A DNA stretch of 62,046 nucleotides from Affinirhizobium straminoryzae (GCF_007004135.1 NZ_VJMG01000013.1:1-62046); one strand, 5' to 3'; shown: positions 27,750 to 36,435, counted from the first letter of the stretch. Notes: a model not told the origin generated them from the sequence alone. Program-made: numbers and translations.

Positions 27750-29162
27750 TCAGCTGCGCAGCGCCTGCGCCGGCGATTGCCGGTAAGCCATCAGCGCCGG
27801 AATGGCGGCAAACACCATGCCGATGGCGAGCAGGATCAGCGCCATGCCGCCATCCTCGGCGGCAAATTCCACCGGCAGGATCACGCCGGTCTGGCGGGTA
27901 AAGGCATCGCCAATCAGCCGGGCGGCGAGATAGCCGCCGCCGAAGCCGAGCGCAATCCCGATCAGCACCAGCACGAACAACTCGCTCCAGACGATGCCGA
28001 ACACCGCCAGACGCGGCGCACCAAAGGCTCGCAACGCGCCGATCTGGCGCCGCCGCTGTGTCACGTGAATCACGCTGACAAGCAGCAGGGCCGCCGCCAC
28101 AAGCGCCTGCGATCCGGCCGCCACGGCCGAAAGCACCATCTTGGCATCGCCGAGCGTCCCATAAAGCCGCGTCAGCACTTCGCCGGGGAAGACGGCAAGC
28201 GTGCCAGCGGTGCGATATTCCTGGCGCAGGCGATAGGCATCGGCAATCGTCTTCGGCTTGACGAGAATGGCCGGCAGGCCGGGCGCCTGATCGGTGAAGA
28301 CCTCATTGAGCGCCCCATCGGGGTCGATATGGCCATGGTGGTGACCATCCCCGTCATGGTCATGCTCGTCATGATCATCCGCGCCATGCTCGCCCGCCTC
28401 GTGATGATCGCCCTCGTGATGATCGGCATCATGACCGGCCTCGTCATGTCCTGCGACGGCCCCGTCCGCATGCGCTGGCAGATGTGCCGCATCGGCCGCA
28501 TGATCCCCGTCCTCGCCGCCAGCGTGATGATCGTCATCATGATCACCATGATCATCATGGCCGAGGCCGTGGATGTGCCAGACGGCCTGTACCGGCACCA
28601 GAATGGCGCGATCCCAAGGCGTGCCGGTGGGTTTGACGCGGCCGACGACGCGATAGGCGATTTCCGTATGCGTTTCACCGCCGGTTTCGGCCGTGCCGTG
28701 CATCGGCTTGATCTCCGCACCGAGCGGCAGATGCACCGCAGCACCGACGATCGCCTCCCCCTCATGGGCAAACAGGCCGCCTTCGGCGAACCCCGTCGTG
28801 GTGCCCTTCACCAGCGCCGTCGTGGTGCCGATGATCGGATAACCCATGAAACTGTCGCCGAAGCCGACAGGCGCTGCCCAGGCGACGCGCGGATCGGCCG
28901 CGAGCTTCGCCAGCACCGCGCCCGGCATCAGCGGAAGCGGCGAAGGCTGCAGGAAAACGGAGGAGAGAACGAGCTGCGTCTCGCTGCCGGCAGCCCCGAC
29001 CACCAGATCGAAACGGTCCGCGGCACGGGCGCTGCCGAGCCGCAAGGCCCGCTCCTGCACGGTAACAGCCACGCCAAGCGCCGTTGCTAGCGCTACCAGA
29101 AGCACCAGAACGAAGGCACCGAGCCAGAGCCGGCGCAGATCCGCCAGAACGAAGGAAATCAT
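27750..29162 (-). CDS. FtsX-like ABC transporter permease with a histidine-rich periplasmic loop
   Basis: This is a 470-residue MacB/FtsX-type permease with four membrane helices (one near 12-34 and three in the C-terminal third) and a large periplasmic domain between the first and second. Residues 196-279 contain 24 histidines mixed with Asp and Glu, a likely transition-metal (zinc) binding loop. MacB-type systems move substrates mechanically across the envelope. It overlaps the ATPase gene by 4 bases. With the DUF3299 protein it resembles the zinc-linked PA4064-PA4066 set of Pseudomonas aeruginosa, by layout and not by proof. Confidence 0.88.
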   Translation of the reverse strand: MISFVLADLRRLWLGAFVLVLLVALATALGVAVTVQERALRLGSARAADRFDLVVGAAGSETQLVLSSVFLQPSPLPLMPGAVLAKLAADPRVAWAAPVGFGDSFMGYPIIGTTTALVKGTTTGFAEGGLFAHEGEAIVGAAVHLPLGAEIKPMHGTAETGGETHTEIAYRVVGRVKPTGTPWDRAILVPVQAVWHIHGLGHDDHGDHDDDHHAGGEDGDHAADAAHLPAHADGAVAGHDEAGHDADHHEGDHHEAGEHGADDHDEHDHDGDGHHHGHIDPDGALNEVFTDQAPGLPAILVKPKTIADAYRLRQEYRTAGTLAVFPGEVLTRLYGTLGDAKMVLSAVAAGSQALVAAALLLVSVIHVTQRRRQIGALRAFGAPRLAVFGIVWSELFVLVLIGIALGFGGGYLAARLIGDAFTRQTGVILPVEFAAEDGGMALILLAIGMVFAAIPALMAYRQSPAQALRS

Positions 29163-29848
29163 GCCGCCACCTCGGATGCTGCGTTGTCGGCCACGATACG
29201 GCCCGCGGCGAGCGAAAGCCGCCGGTCGAGACGCTCGACCAGCCGCGGATCATGCGATGCGACGATCAGCGTCGAGCGGGTCTCGGCCGCAACCTCCAGC
29301 AGGAGATCGCCGACTGCCGCGCCGCTCTCGACATCGAGGCTCGCCGTCGGCTCGTCCGCGATAATGACGCCCGGCCGGCGCAACAGCGCGCGTGCGATCG
29401 CCACACGCTGCATTTCGCCGCGCGACATGGTCTCGATGCGCTGGTCCGGCCGCGACAGGCCGACCCGGGCCAAAAGATCATGGGCGCGGGCCAGGATCGC
29501 GGCATCGGCGGCACCCGCCAGCCGGGCGGGCAGCAACACATTGGCCAAAGCGGTCAAACCGGGAAACAGATGAAAATCCTGCATGACGAGCCCGACATTC
29601 CGAGCCCGCCACCGGTCGCGGCCGCTTTCGGAGAGTGGCGCGATGTCGGATGCGTTCCACAGGACACGGCCCTCGCGCACCCGCTCCAGCCCGCTCAGAA
29701 TATTGAGAAGCGTGCTCTTGCCCGAACCCGAGCCGCCGGTGACGGCCAGATGCTGACCGGCAGCGACGTCGAGGCGGTCGATCACGAGTACCGGCTGCTG
29801 CAGGTCGGGCACGCGAACGACCAGGTTTTCGATGGAGAGTGTCAGCAT
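29159..29848 (-). CDS. ABC transporter ATP-binding protein (MacB/LolD type)
   Basis: This is a 229-residue ATPase. Walker A is GGSGSGKST at 38-46 and Walker B VIIADEP at 161-167. The His switch lies in ASHDPRL near 205. The signature motif reads SRGEM (142-146) rather than the usual SGGQ, a tolerated variant in this subfamily. It pairs with the His-rich permease downstream. ATG 29848 begins one base after the stop of the DUF3299 gene, so translation is coupled; the upstream frame start at 29872 lies inside that gene. Confidence 0.92.
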   Translation of the reverse strand: MLTLSIENLVVRVPDLQQPVLVIDRLDVAAGQHLAVTGGSGSGKSTLLNILSGLERVREGRVLWNASDIAPLSESGRDRWRARNVGLVMQDFHLFPGLTALANVLLPARLAGAADAAILARAHDLLARVGLSRPDQRIETMSRGEMQRVAIARALLRRPGVIIADEPTASLDVESGAAVGDLLLEVAAETRSTLIVASHDPRLVERLDRRLSLAAGRIVADNAASEVAA

Positions 29849-29849
29849 G

Positions 29850-30320
29850 TCACACCGGAGCGTAATGCGCATCGCGCAGCCGGAGCAGGCTTACGAACCC
29901 GGTCTCCGGATCGGTCCAGGACCCCGTTTCGAGCCGGCCCGTCACTTCGATCGTCTGGTTGGCCTGGGTGAAGGTCTGGCGGGCGGAGAGATAGACCACG
30001 ACGATATTGTCCGGCCAGTCGGCATCCGACGAGCAGAAGGGGCAGAGCGACATGGGGATCTCGGTCAGAACGAAAAAGGCCGCTTCGGCCTTCAGCGGCG
30101 GCGCCATGAAGCCGCGCATGGAGACGGACTTGCCATCGAGCGCCTTTGTCTTGTCGGAAAACTGGAGTCCGAGCGGCGTGACCTTGCCATAGAGTTCGCC
30201 AAAGCCGAGCGTGCTCGCCGCGGCAGCCGCAGGTCGGGCGGTGAGCAGAGAGGGCGCGACCATCGCGAGGCCGGCAAGCACCAGGCGGCGCGACACCGGA
30301 CGCTGTGGGAGGGTCATCAT
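29850..30320 (-). CDS. Exported DUF3299 protein
   Basis: This is a 156-residue protein with a Tat-like signal (RPVSRRLVLAGLAMVAPSLL, then an Ala-rich cleavage site). The DUF3299 core follows: GKSVSMRGFMAPP, then MSLCPFCSSDADWPDN with a Cys-x2-Cys pair, then TIEVTGRLETGSW and GFVSLLRLRDA. The Cys pair could bind metal. It is periplasmic if exported. It heads the three-gene set with the ABC ATPase and His-rich permease. AGGAGAT lies eight bases before the ATG. Alkaline phosphatase is encoded 107 bases upstream on the same strand. Confidence 0.85.
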   Translation of the reverse strand: MMTLPQRPVSRRLVLAGLAMVAPSLLTARPAAAAASTLGFGELYGKVTPLGLQFSDKTKALDGKSVSMRGFMAPPLKAEAAFFVLTEIPMSLCPFCSSDADWPDNIVVVYLSARQTFTQANQTIEVTGRLETGSWTDPETGFVSLLRLRDAHYAPV

Positions 30321-30346
30321 GATCGGGATCTCCTTCCGTGAAACAG

Positions 30347-30373
30347 TTCCACCCACCGAGACGGCGGGTGGAA
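30347..30373 (-). other. Stable hairpin just upstream of the DUF3299 gene
   Basis: TTCCACCC pairs with GGGTGGAA with two further G-C pairs inside, in the 107-base space between alkaline phosphatase and the DUF3299 gene. No T-run follows. It may modulate read-through or mRNA stability from the phosphatase gene. Confidence 0.45.
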
Positions 30374-30427
30374 TTTCGTCAGGCCGTAAAGGCCGGATCT
30401 TTAGACCCGGCACGGGCATCGGCGTGC

Positions 30428-32167
30428 TTACTTGGCGCCGAGTGCGAAAGTATCGACGAGCACCTTGTAGATGTCGCTTTCTTCCATGTAGCCCTTGAAG
30501 CCTTCCGAACCGGGGCCGGTCGCCTGCAGGACGATGTCGTCAACAGCGTGAACCGCGGTGTCGGCCGAACGCGGCAGGTTGCCTTCACGGAAGACGGCGC
30601 CCGGAACGTTCTTGTAGGCTTCGTTGGCGACGTACTGCTTCTTCTCGTTCTGCACGGCCGGCTCGAACGGGCCGTCCATCTTCGGACGCCAGGTTTCGTA
30701 GTAGTCCGGGTAGTTCGAGGAGAAGACAGCCAGACGACGCGAGACGTCGACCTTGTCCGGATAGCCGTCGCCATCCTTGTCTTCGTAGTTCGGGAAGCCT
30801 GCATCGGCGTAGGTGCCGACCTTTTCGCGCATGTCGGTGCCCGGCTTCTCATCATCGATCGTGCCGATGATCGACACGCCGTGCGTGTGGTCGCCGGTGA
30901 CGACGATCAGCGTGTCCGGGTTCTTCTTCAGGAATTCGAGGCCGAGGCCGACGGCCTGGTCGAATTCGATGGTTTCATACAGGGCGCGGTCCCAGTCCAT
31001 CGGGTGGGACATCTTGTCGATCGAAGCGCCTTCGACCATCAGGAAGAAGCCTTCCGGATTCTTCGACAGCTTGTCGAGAGCGGCCCTGGTCATGTCGACG
31101 AGGCCCGGCTGGTTCGGGAACTTTTCGACCGTGCCCTTCTTCAGCTGCAGGCGGTCAAGCACGGTGTCCATGTTGCCGGTGTGGAAGAGGCCGAGAACCT
31201 TGTCGCCGTCAGCCTTGGCCAGTTCGTCCTTGGTGGTCGCCAGGGTGTAGCCGGCTTCCTTGAAGAGAGCGATGAAGTCCTTGTCGTCCTTGCGCTTGGA
31301 ACCGGCAACGGATTTGGGGAGGAAATAGGCAGAGCCACCACCCAGAACGACCTCCGGCTTCACGTCGTAGAACATGCCGGCGATCTCGGCCTTGTCGCCA
31401 CGGGCGCGGGTATGGGCCACGACGGCAGCCGGGGTCGCATCTTCAACTTCGGCAGTCGAGACGACGCCGATCGACTTCTTCGTCGTGCGGCGCAGAGCTT
31501 CGGCAATGGTCTCGACCTTGGGGTCGTCCAGCGAGCTCGGGGTGCGGTCAGCATAGACGCCAAGGGCGTTCACGGCGGTCTTGTGGCCGGTCATGTAGGC
31601 CGACATGGTGTTGGCCGAGTCGGTCGCGATGGCGTTCGTGGAGGATGTGCCGACGAATGCCATCCGGTCCAGCGTGTCCATGTTCAGGTGGCCGTTGGCC
31701 TTGCCCTCGGTCATGCCCTTGGACATGATGCGGGCGCCGGTGCGGTGCGCGACCGACAAACCATCGCCGAGGAAGAAGATGATGTTCCTGGCCTTCGGGG
31801 TTGCCTGCGTGCCGTAGACGTTCCAGGTGACGGACTTTTTCTCGTCACCGGCGGAGACTTCGACCTTGTAGTCGCCAGCCTTGGCGATCTTGACGCCGCG
31901 CAGCAGGAGGGCAGAGCCGAGCACCTTGTCTTCCTTGCCCTTTTCTTCGGCAACGAACTTGGCTTCGGCGCCGAGAACGGCCTTGTAGTCCTGGCCGTTG
32001 ACGGTGATCTTGACATCCTCCGGCTTCACGACCGACTTGAACTCGACCTTGAAGTCGAAGGGAGAACCCGTGAGGATCGTGGCGCGATCGAGCGGATAGA
32101 CGGTCGCAGCCTGGGCACCGGAAACGAGTGCCGTGGTCGCGACGAGGGCAGCAAAGAGAGTGCGCAT
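30428..32167 (-). CDS. Alkaline phosphatase (PhoA family) with N-terminal extra domain
   Basis: This is a 579-residue exported enzyme that releases phosphate from monoesters in the periplasm. Residues 1-20 are a signal peptide; about 25-118 form an Ig-like extra domain absent from E. coli PhoA. The catalytic domain starts at NIIFFLGDG with metal ligand Asp135, and Ser184 in TDSANTM is the phosphorylated nucleophile. Further zinc-site segments are VEGASIDKMSH and TGDHTHG. It is preceded by a PHO-box-like sequence, so induction by phosphate starvation through PhoB is expected. The zinc requirement links it to the His-rich transporter genes downstream. Confidence 0.93.
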   Translation of the reverse strand: MRTLFAALVATTALVSGAQAATVYPLDRATILTGSPFDFKVEFKSVVKPEDVKITVNGQDYKAVLGAEAKFVAEEKGKEDKVLGSALLLRGVKIAKAGDYKVEVSAGDEKKSVTWNVYGTQATPKARNIIFFLGDGLSVAHRTGARIMSKGMTEGKANGHLNMDTLDRMAFVGTSSTNAIATDSANTMSAYMTGHKTAVNALGVYADRTPSSLDDPKVETIAEALRRTTKKSIGVVSTAEVEDATPAAVVAHTRARGDKAEIAGMFYDVKPEVVLGGGSAYFLPKSVAGSKRKDDKDFIALFKEAGYTLATTKDELAKADGDKVLGLFHTGNMDTVLDRLQLKKGTVEKFPNQPGLVDMTRAALDKLSKNPEGFFLMVEGASIDKMSHPMDWDRALYETIEFDQAVGLGLEFLKKNPDTLIVVTGDHTHGVSIIGTIDDEKPGTDMREKVGTYADAGFPNYEDKDGDGYPDKVDVSRRLAVFSSNYPDYYETWRPKMDGPFEPAVQNEKKQYVANEAYKNVPGAVFREGNLPRSADTAVHAVDDIVLQATGPGSEGFKGYMEESDIYKVLVDTFALGAK

Positions 32168-32219
32168 GGGTGCCTCGAGAACGTGGTTGTTGGTCACGTC
32201 CCGGCTATAGTCACGCGTG

Positions 32220-32239
32220 ATGACATTTGCGTGAAACAG
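32220..32239 (-). promoter_or_regulatory. PHO box (PhoB operator) of the alkaline phosphatase gene
   Basis: Read leftward, TTTCAC and TGTCAT lie 11 bases apart (TTTCACGCAAATGTCAT), the direct-repeat spacing of PhoB half-sites. It lies about 55-70 bases upstream of the alkaline phosphatase ATG. The first half-site deviates from TGTCA by one base. Confidence 0.6.
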
Positions 32240-32288
32240 AAATATCTAAAACAACCCAAGATATGTTATACAGTAACAAAACTGCAAA

Positions 32289-32412
32289 CGAAAAAGCCTG
32301 CCGCGGGAGGAGGTGCGGCAGGCTTTTAAACTTGATCGGCAATTGGGAGGAGGAGGAGGTTGCCGATCTCTTCGTCGCGACGCTGGGAGGAGGAGGAGTG
32401 CGTCGCTTCGAT
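32289..32412 (-). ncRNA. Trans-acting small RNA with three anti-Shine-Dalgarno loops (alpha-r14 / NfeR1 type)
   Basis: Read leftward, three perfect hairpins follow one another: stem GCGACGC (32377-32406), stem GATCGGCAA (32334-32368) and a 13-pair stem ending in TTTTT (32292-32327) that acts as terminator. Each loop contains CCTCCTCC repeats, complementary to Shine-Dalgarno sequences. The length of about 124 bases and the layout match the alpha-r14 family, whose Sinorhizobium member NfeR1 affects nodulation and stress responses. A promoter with 17-base spacing lies directly upstream. The family name is from memory of the architecture, not a search. Confidence 0.75.
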
Positions 32413-32418
32413 GATTGA

Positions 32419-32447
32419 GATATAGGTGACGCGATTGATTTCAACAA
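32419..32447 (-). promoter_or_regulatory. Promoter of the anti-SD small RNA
   Basis: On the leftward strand TTGTTG (32447-32442) and TATATC (32424-32419) are separated by 17 bases, placing the start near 32412, just before the first hairpin. Confidence 0.55.
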
Positions 32448-32582
32448 GGGCGCTGCTGCATTGCAGCAATGCGCCTGACGCAAGGCTTCTACCGGATTGC
32501 TGTCGATAGCGAGTCAAATAAAGGCATATCCTGCGCGGGTTCTCTGGTTTATAGCGGGCAGACCGAACCGGAAAGAGACGAC

Positions 32583-33206
32583 ATGAGCACGATCCGCTAT
32601 CACGAGGCAGATATCAGCGCAGAGGCGGCCGCCCGCTATCAGGGGGCCATTGCCATCGATACCGAAACGCTTGGGCTGGTCCCGCGCCGGGACCGGCTGT
32701 GCGTGGTGCAGCTTTCGCCGGGTGACGGCACGGCCGACGTGATTCGCATTGCCGCCGGGCAGAAGGAAGCGCCCAATCTGGTGGCGCTGCTGGCCGATGC
32801 CGGCCGCACGAAGATCTTCCATTACGGCCGCTTCGACATTGCCGTTCTCTTCCACACCTTCGGCGTGACCACTGCCTCGGTCTTCTGCACCAAGATCGCC
32901 TCGCGGCTGACGCGCACCTACACCGATCGGCACGGCCTGAAGGACAATCTCAAGGAACTGCTGGACATCGACGTTTCCAAGGCGCAGCAGCAATCCGACT
33001 GGGCGGCGGAAACCCTGTCGCAGGCGCAGCTCGAATATGCCGCCTCCGACGTTCTCCACCTGCATGCCCTGCGCGACAAGCTGACCCAGCGCCTCAAGCG
33101 CGATGGCCGCATGGAAATGGCGCAGGCCTGTTTCGACTTCCTGCCGACCCGCGCCAAGCTCGACCTTCTCGGCTGGGAAGAAACCGACATCTTCGCCCAT
33201 AGCTGA
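32583..33206 (+). CDS. rnd: Ribonuclease D
   Basis: This is a 207-residue 3'-5' exonuclease with only the DEDDy catalytic domain. Motif I is IDTETLG, motif II HYGRFDIAVLF and motif III YAASDVLHL with the Tyr. The HRDC domains of E. coli RNase D are absent, as is usual in rhizobial short forms. It trims tRNA and other RNA 3' ends. ATG 32583 has GAAAGAG upstream; the frame extends further up to 32469 over the small RNA promoter region but without support. Confidence 0.9.
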   Translation: MSTIRYHEADISAEAAARYQGAIAIDTETLGLVPRRDRLCVVQLSPGDGTADVIRIAAGQKEAPNLVALLADAGRTKIFHYGRFDIAVLFHTFGVTTASVFCTKIASRLTRTYTDRHGLKDNLKELLDIDVSKAQQQSDWAAETLSQAQLEYAASDVLHLHALRDKLTQRLKRDGRMEMAQACFDFLPTRAKLDLLGWEETDIFAHS

Positions 33207-33294
33207 AACCCACAACCTGCGGCTAGACCTTTATTAAGCGCCTGACGCCACCCTCCACACCGGATTCGCAAGAGGCCGGGGGAGAATAGACATC

Positions 33295-34317
33295 ATGCTG
33301 ATCGCGGGCGCATCATCGACGGGGACCATTGCAGCCGGGCTGCTGCAATCCATGCTGGACGACACCGAGGAACGCCGGCGCCGCGAAGAGCAGGAGAAGA
33401 CCGGCCAGACACCGGACGCTGCTGTCGAGGCCCGTATCAGCGCAAGCCAGACAAACAAGCGGGCGCAGGAGAAGATCAGCGAAGCGCTGTTTTCCGTGAC
33501 CAAGGTCGATGCCAACGCGCTGAAGGTGCAGCTTTACCAGTCGCTCGGCAAGGCGCTCGGCGTGGAGAAGACCGAGGATATGTCCTCCTATGCCTATGGC
33601 CGGGCGATCGAGACGGCGCTGGCCGATCTCTCGCCACAGGACACCATTGCGCTCACGAAGGACATCGGCCTCGACACGCTGGGTCTCAAGCTTTCGACGG
33701 TCATCGAGGCGATCAAGAATCCCTCTTCCGATTCGTCGGTCGCGGTGCAGAAGGCGCTGGAAAAGCAGCATGGCGACGGTACCCTGACCGGCGGGGATGC
33801 CGCCAAGGTGCTGCAGCGACTGGAGGATGTCGCCAACCCCAAGACGCTGGCCGAGCTGAAGCTCGGTGAGCAGGGTTTTGACCCGACCCGCGTGTCGGAT
33901 GCCGAAACCGAAGCCGAACAGCAGGATGACATCGCCGCCCGTGAGGCCTCCGCAAAGCTTGACAGCGTGCAGGCCATGCACAGGGCGATCCGTGAGCGCA
34001 ACGACAGGACGGCGAACGACACTGACGCATCGGCGGACGATAGGGCGCAGGACGTCCTGGCCACTCTTGCCGCTGCGGTGGAAACGTCAAGGACCGGAAC
34101 AGCCCGAGACACCTCGCAGACGACAGGCAGCGCTCAGGACAGGGATAAGGTCTCTGCGACGGGGAAGAACGACTCCCGTCCGTGGACACCGCGGCAGGCG
34201 GAAGAAGACATAGTCCGCACCGACCCCGGTGGCGCGATTCTGGCGGTGTCGCAGGATGAAATCGGCCTCTACCGGCTGCTGAAGCCGAAGACCGCGGGGG
34301 CCGCACCCATTCCCTAA
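33295..34317 (+). CDS. Hypothetical protein sharing a helical module with its downstream neighbour
   Basis: This is a 340-residue protein with no family I recognise. It begins with a short hydrophobic stretch (LIAGASSTGTIAAGLLQS), then a charged helix (about 22-65), then a predicted helical module at residues 84-143. The module aligns without gaps to residues 75-134 of the next protein: Gly85, Leu88, Ser97, Tyr101, the LS at 112-113, the AL at 119-120, Gly130, Leu133, Glu138 and the KNP at 141-143 are identical. The C-terminal 140 residues are charged and low-complexity. GC content and codon use look native. It lies between rnd and rpsA. Confidence 0.75.
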   Translation: MLIAGASSTGTIAAGLLQSMLDDTEERRRREEQEKTGQTPDAAVEARISASQTNKRAQEKISEALFSVTKVDANALKVQLYQSLGKALGVEKTEDMSSYAYGRAIETALADLSPQDTIALTKDIGLDTLGLKLSTVIEAIKNPSSDSSVAVQKALEKQHGDGTLTGGDAAKVLQRLEDVANPKTLAELKLGEQGFDPTRVSDAETEAEQQDDIAAREASAKLDSVQAMHRAIRERNDRTANDTDASADDRAQDVLATLAAAVETSRTGTARDTSQTTGSAQDRDKVSATGKNDSRPWTPRQAEEDIVRTDPGGAILAVSQDEIGLYRLLKPKTAGAAPIP

Positions 34318-34566
34318 GGCTCGCGCCGTTCTCTGGCCAGATACCGCCGCTTCACATCAACGAGGCCCCGCATCGCAGGTGGAGCAGCGCTCTCCCCTCT
34401 CCGACCGATCGTTCAAGTTTTAGGAAAATCTTAAGGTTTCTGCGTCATAGTGGGCCATTCATCGGCATGAAATGTCGCCATGAGGCGCCGCGGCCCATTC
34501 GGTCGCTCCTGTGGGTTCCGCGAAGCCGGTCTGTCCTGTCAACCGACAACAGCGTGGAGCAGACTC

Positions 34567-36294
34567 ATGTTGCCGCCTGTCGCCGCCCTTTCGGACACCT
34601 CCGTCGATCTCTCGGGCCAGTCCGCCCAACCGCCGACACTGCCGCGAATCGAGCTGTCGCTCGGCCGCACCGGGGATCACCCGGGCACCAGCACGTCCTC
34701 GCTCGCGCTTGGCGCGGGCCGTTTCGTCCTGCTCTCGCTTTCTGGCCAGATGCAGCTGTCGCAGGGTCTGTCCGTTGTCGCGGAAACCATCGGCGCACTG
34801 CTGAAGATCAACCGCCATGCCGGAGAATCGCTGGTCGATTACACCGAACGCCTGGCAGAGGTGATTTCGGGCCTCAGCGGACCCGAAAAGCTTGCCCTCC
34901 AGCGGGCGTTGAACCAGTTGATGCAAGGATTTTCGCTGCGGCTTCTGACGGAGATCCTCAAGAACCCCTTCGGCCCGGAGGCCACCCGGGTGGCGCTGCA
35001 GATGGAGGCCGCCGCCTATGACGAGCGCAACCCGGTCACACGGCGCGTGGTCACCTCCTATCGCCAGAATGCCGGCGCGGAGGCCGCACCGCTGCCGCCC
35101 GGCAGCACCGAGGCTCGACTGCCCGCAGATCCCCGTCTCAACCCGCCGGTCCGCACCGCAGCAGCGCCCCTGCCGCTCGCCGACCGTTCCCGCCAGACGC
35201 CGTCACCGGCGCAGCATGCGATGGCCAGCCTGTCCCACGCACTGCCGGAGGAGAGCATCGGTGGACTCCCAGATACAACGGGAGAGCCCCATGCCGGTCC
35301 CGGCCTCTCGGGACGCGACGCCTCTGGAGACGGCAACGCCCTGCCCCCGCAGAGACAGGTGACACAGAGAGCCGCGACGCACAGCACGCTTGATGAGCCC
35401 AAAAGCGCGGATTCACAGCATGGTGCCGCACAGCCACGGGCGGCGGCACCGCCTGTTCCGATCGCGGATGCACCCCTGAGGACCTCTCCCGCAGCACCAA
35501 AGGCCGACCTTGTCTCAAGTCCGTTCCCGGTCCTCGCCGCAGAAGCCGCTGCGGCACCGGAAGATGTAACCTATGATGGTCCGGCGCTGGCCCGTCTGAT
35601 GACGGGTATTGCAGACGAGATAGGTGCCCCAGCCGGGGCTTCTCGTGCCGGCGTTCCTCTGGCGCCGGACATGCCGATTACCGCCGCATGGCTGTCGGAT
35701 CTGTATGTCGAGGACGAGACATGGCCTCTCCCGGGGCAGGAGCCCGCACCGGACGATGCGGCCCCGCAAATGGCGGACATGATGTCCGACGGCAGCGTGC
35801 CGGAACGCCTCGCGGCGGACAGCCGGACAGCGCCGGAAGCAGGCGAGCCAGCAGACACGGCAACGGCAGGGCAACGACGAGCCGGCAGCGATGCGTCTTC
35901 CCCCGCGCCCTTCGCGGCGGTCATCGCAGCGCAGACGCAATCCGGCCCTTCCGCAGTCCCGCCCGTCCGGGAGGTGGCAGTGCCAGTCTATGTGCCCTAC
36001 GGCCCGCAGGGAATGCCGGAGGATGAGGATGGTCCGCTTGTGAAGGCCGTAGAGGCAGAGGACGAAGAGCGCGAACCCGGGCGCCGGCGCGGCAGCCGAC
36101 AGGGCAGCGGCGCGCATGCCGACCCGGACGCGACGGAGCAGGATTCCGAGCCTGCGGATGCGCAGGCCTCGGACGAGCCCTCGCCTGACCCCCTCGCCCT
36201 GCCGGACGATTTCGCTGCCCTGCCCGAGCCGGCTGCGTTCCTGCCGCCGGAAAGCAGCGCCCATGGCTTTTACCAGCGCCTCGCCGCCTGGTAG
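34567..36294 (+). CDS. Large, mostly disordered hypothetical protein with the shared helical module
   Basis: This is a 575-residue protein. Residues 75-134 form the module shared with the upstream gene product (Tyr92, LS at 103-104, AL at 110-111, KNP at 132-134). The remaining 430 residues are rich in Ala, Pro, Gln and Asp/Glu, without hydrophobic segments, and are probably disordered; the end is acidic. No signal peptide is seen. ATG 34567 has GGAG at a good distance, better than the frame start at 34480. Function is unknown. It converges on rpsA. Confidence 0.7.
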   Translation: MLPPVAALSDTSVDLSGQSAQPPTLPRIELSLGRTGDHPGTSTSSLALGAGRFVLLSLSGQMQLSQGLSVVAETIGALLKINRHAGESLVDYTERLAEVISGLSGPEKLALQRALNQLMQGFSLRLLTEILKNPFGPEATRVALQMEAAAYDERNPVTRRVVTSYRQNAGAEAAPLPPGSTEARLPADPRLNPPVRTAAAPLPLADRSRQTPSPAQHAMASLSHALPEESIGGLPDTTGEPHAGPGLSGRDASGDGNALPPQRQVTQRAATHSTLDEPKSADSQHGAAQPRAAAPPVPIADAPLRTSPAAPKADLVSSPFPVLAAEAAAAPEDVTYDGPALARLMTGIADEIGAPAGASRAGVPLAPDMPITAAWLSDLYVEDETWPLPGQEPAPDDAAPQMADMMSDGSVPERLAADSRTAPEAGEPADTATAGQRRAGSDASSPAPFAAVIAAQTQSGPSAVPPVREVAVPVYVPYGPQGMPEDEDGPLVKAVEAEDEEREPGRRRGSRQGSGAHADPDATEQDSEPADAQASDEPSPDPLALPDDFAALPEPAAFLPPESSAHGFYQRLAAW

Positions 36295-36380
36295 CCAGCG
36301 GGATCCGCGCTGGCGACGTTTGCTCGTGCAGGAAACCGGATTGCATCTTTCCCGAGAGCATTCGGGGATCAATCGTCCAA

Positions 36381-36411
36381 CAAAAAACCCGCCGGATCGC
36401 TCCGGCGGGTT
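36381..36411 (-). terminator. Intrinsic terminator of rpsA
   Basis: ACCCGCCGGA pairs perfectly with TCCGGCGGGT around a four-base loop and, read leftward, is followed by TTTTTTG. It lies 25 bases after the rpsA stop. Confidence 0.9.
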
Positions 36412-36435
36412 CCTTTATCATTGGTCCAACGAGGA

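Noticed and set aside
28329..28565. Repetitive CAT/ATG-rich block that could look like a tandem repeat
   Set aside because: It is the coding sequence of the His/Asp-rich loop of the ABC permease; the pattern follows codons for His and Asp and is irregular, so no separate repeat element is called.
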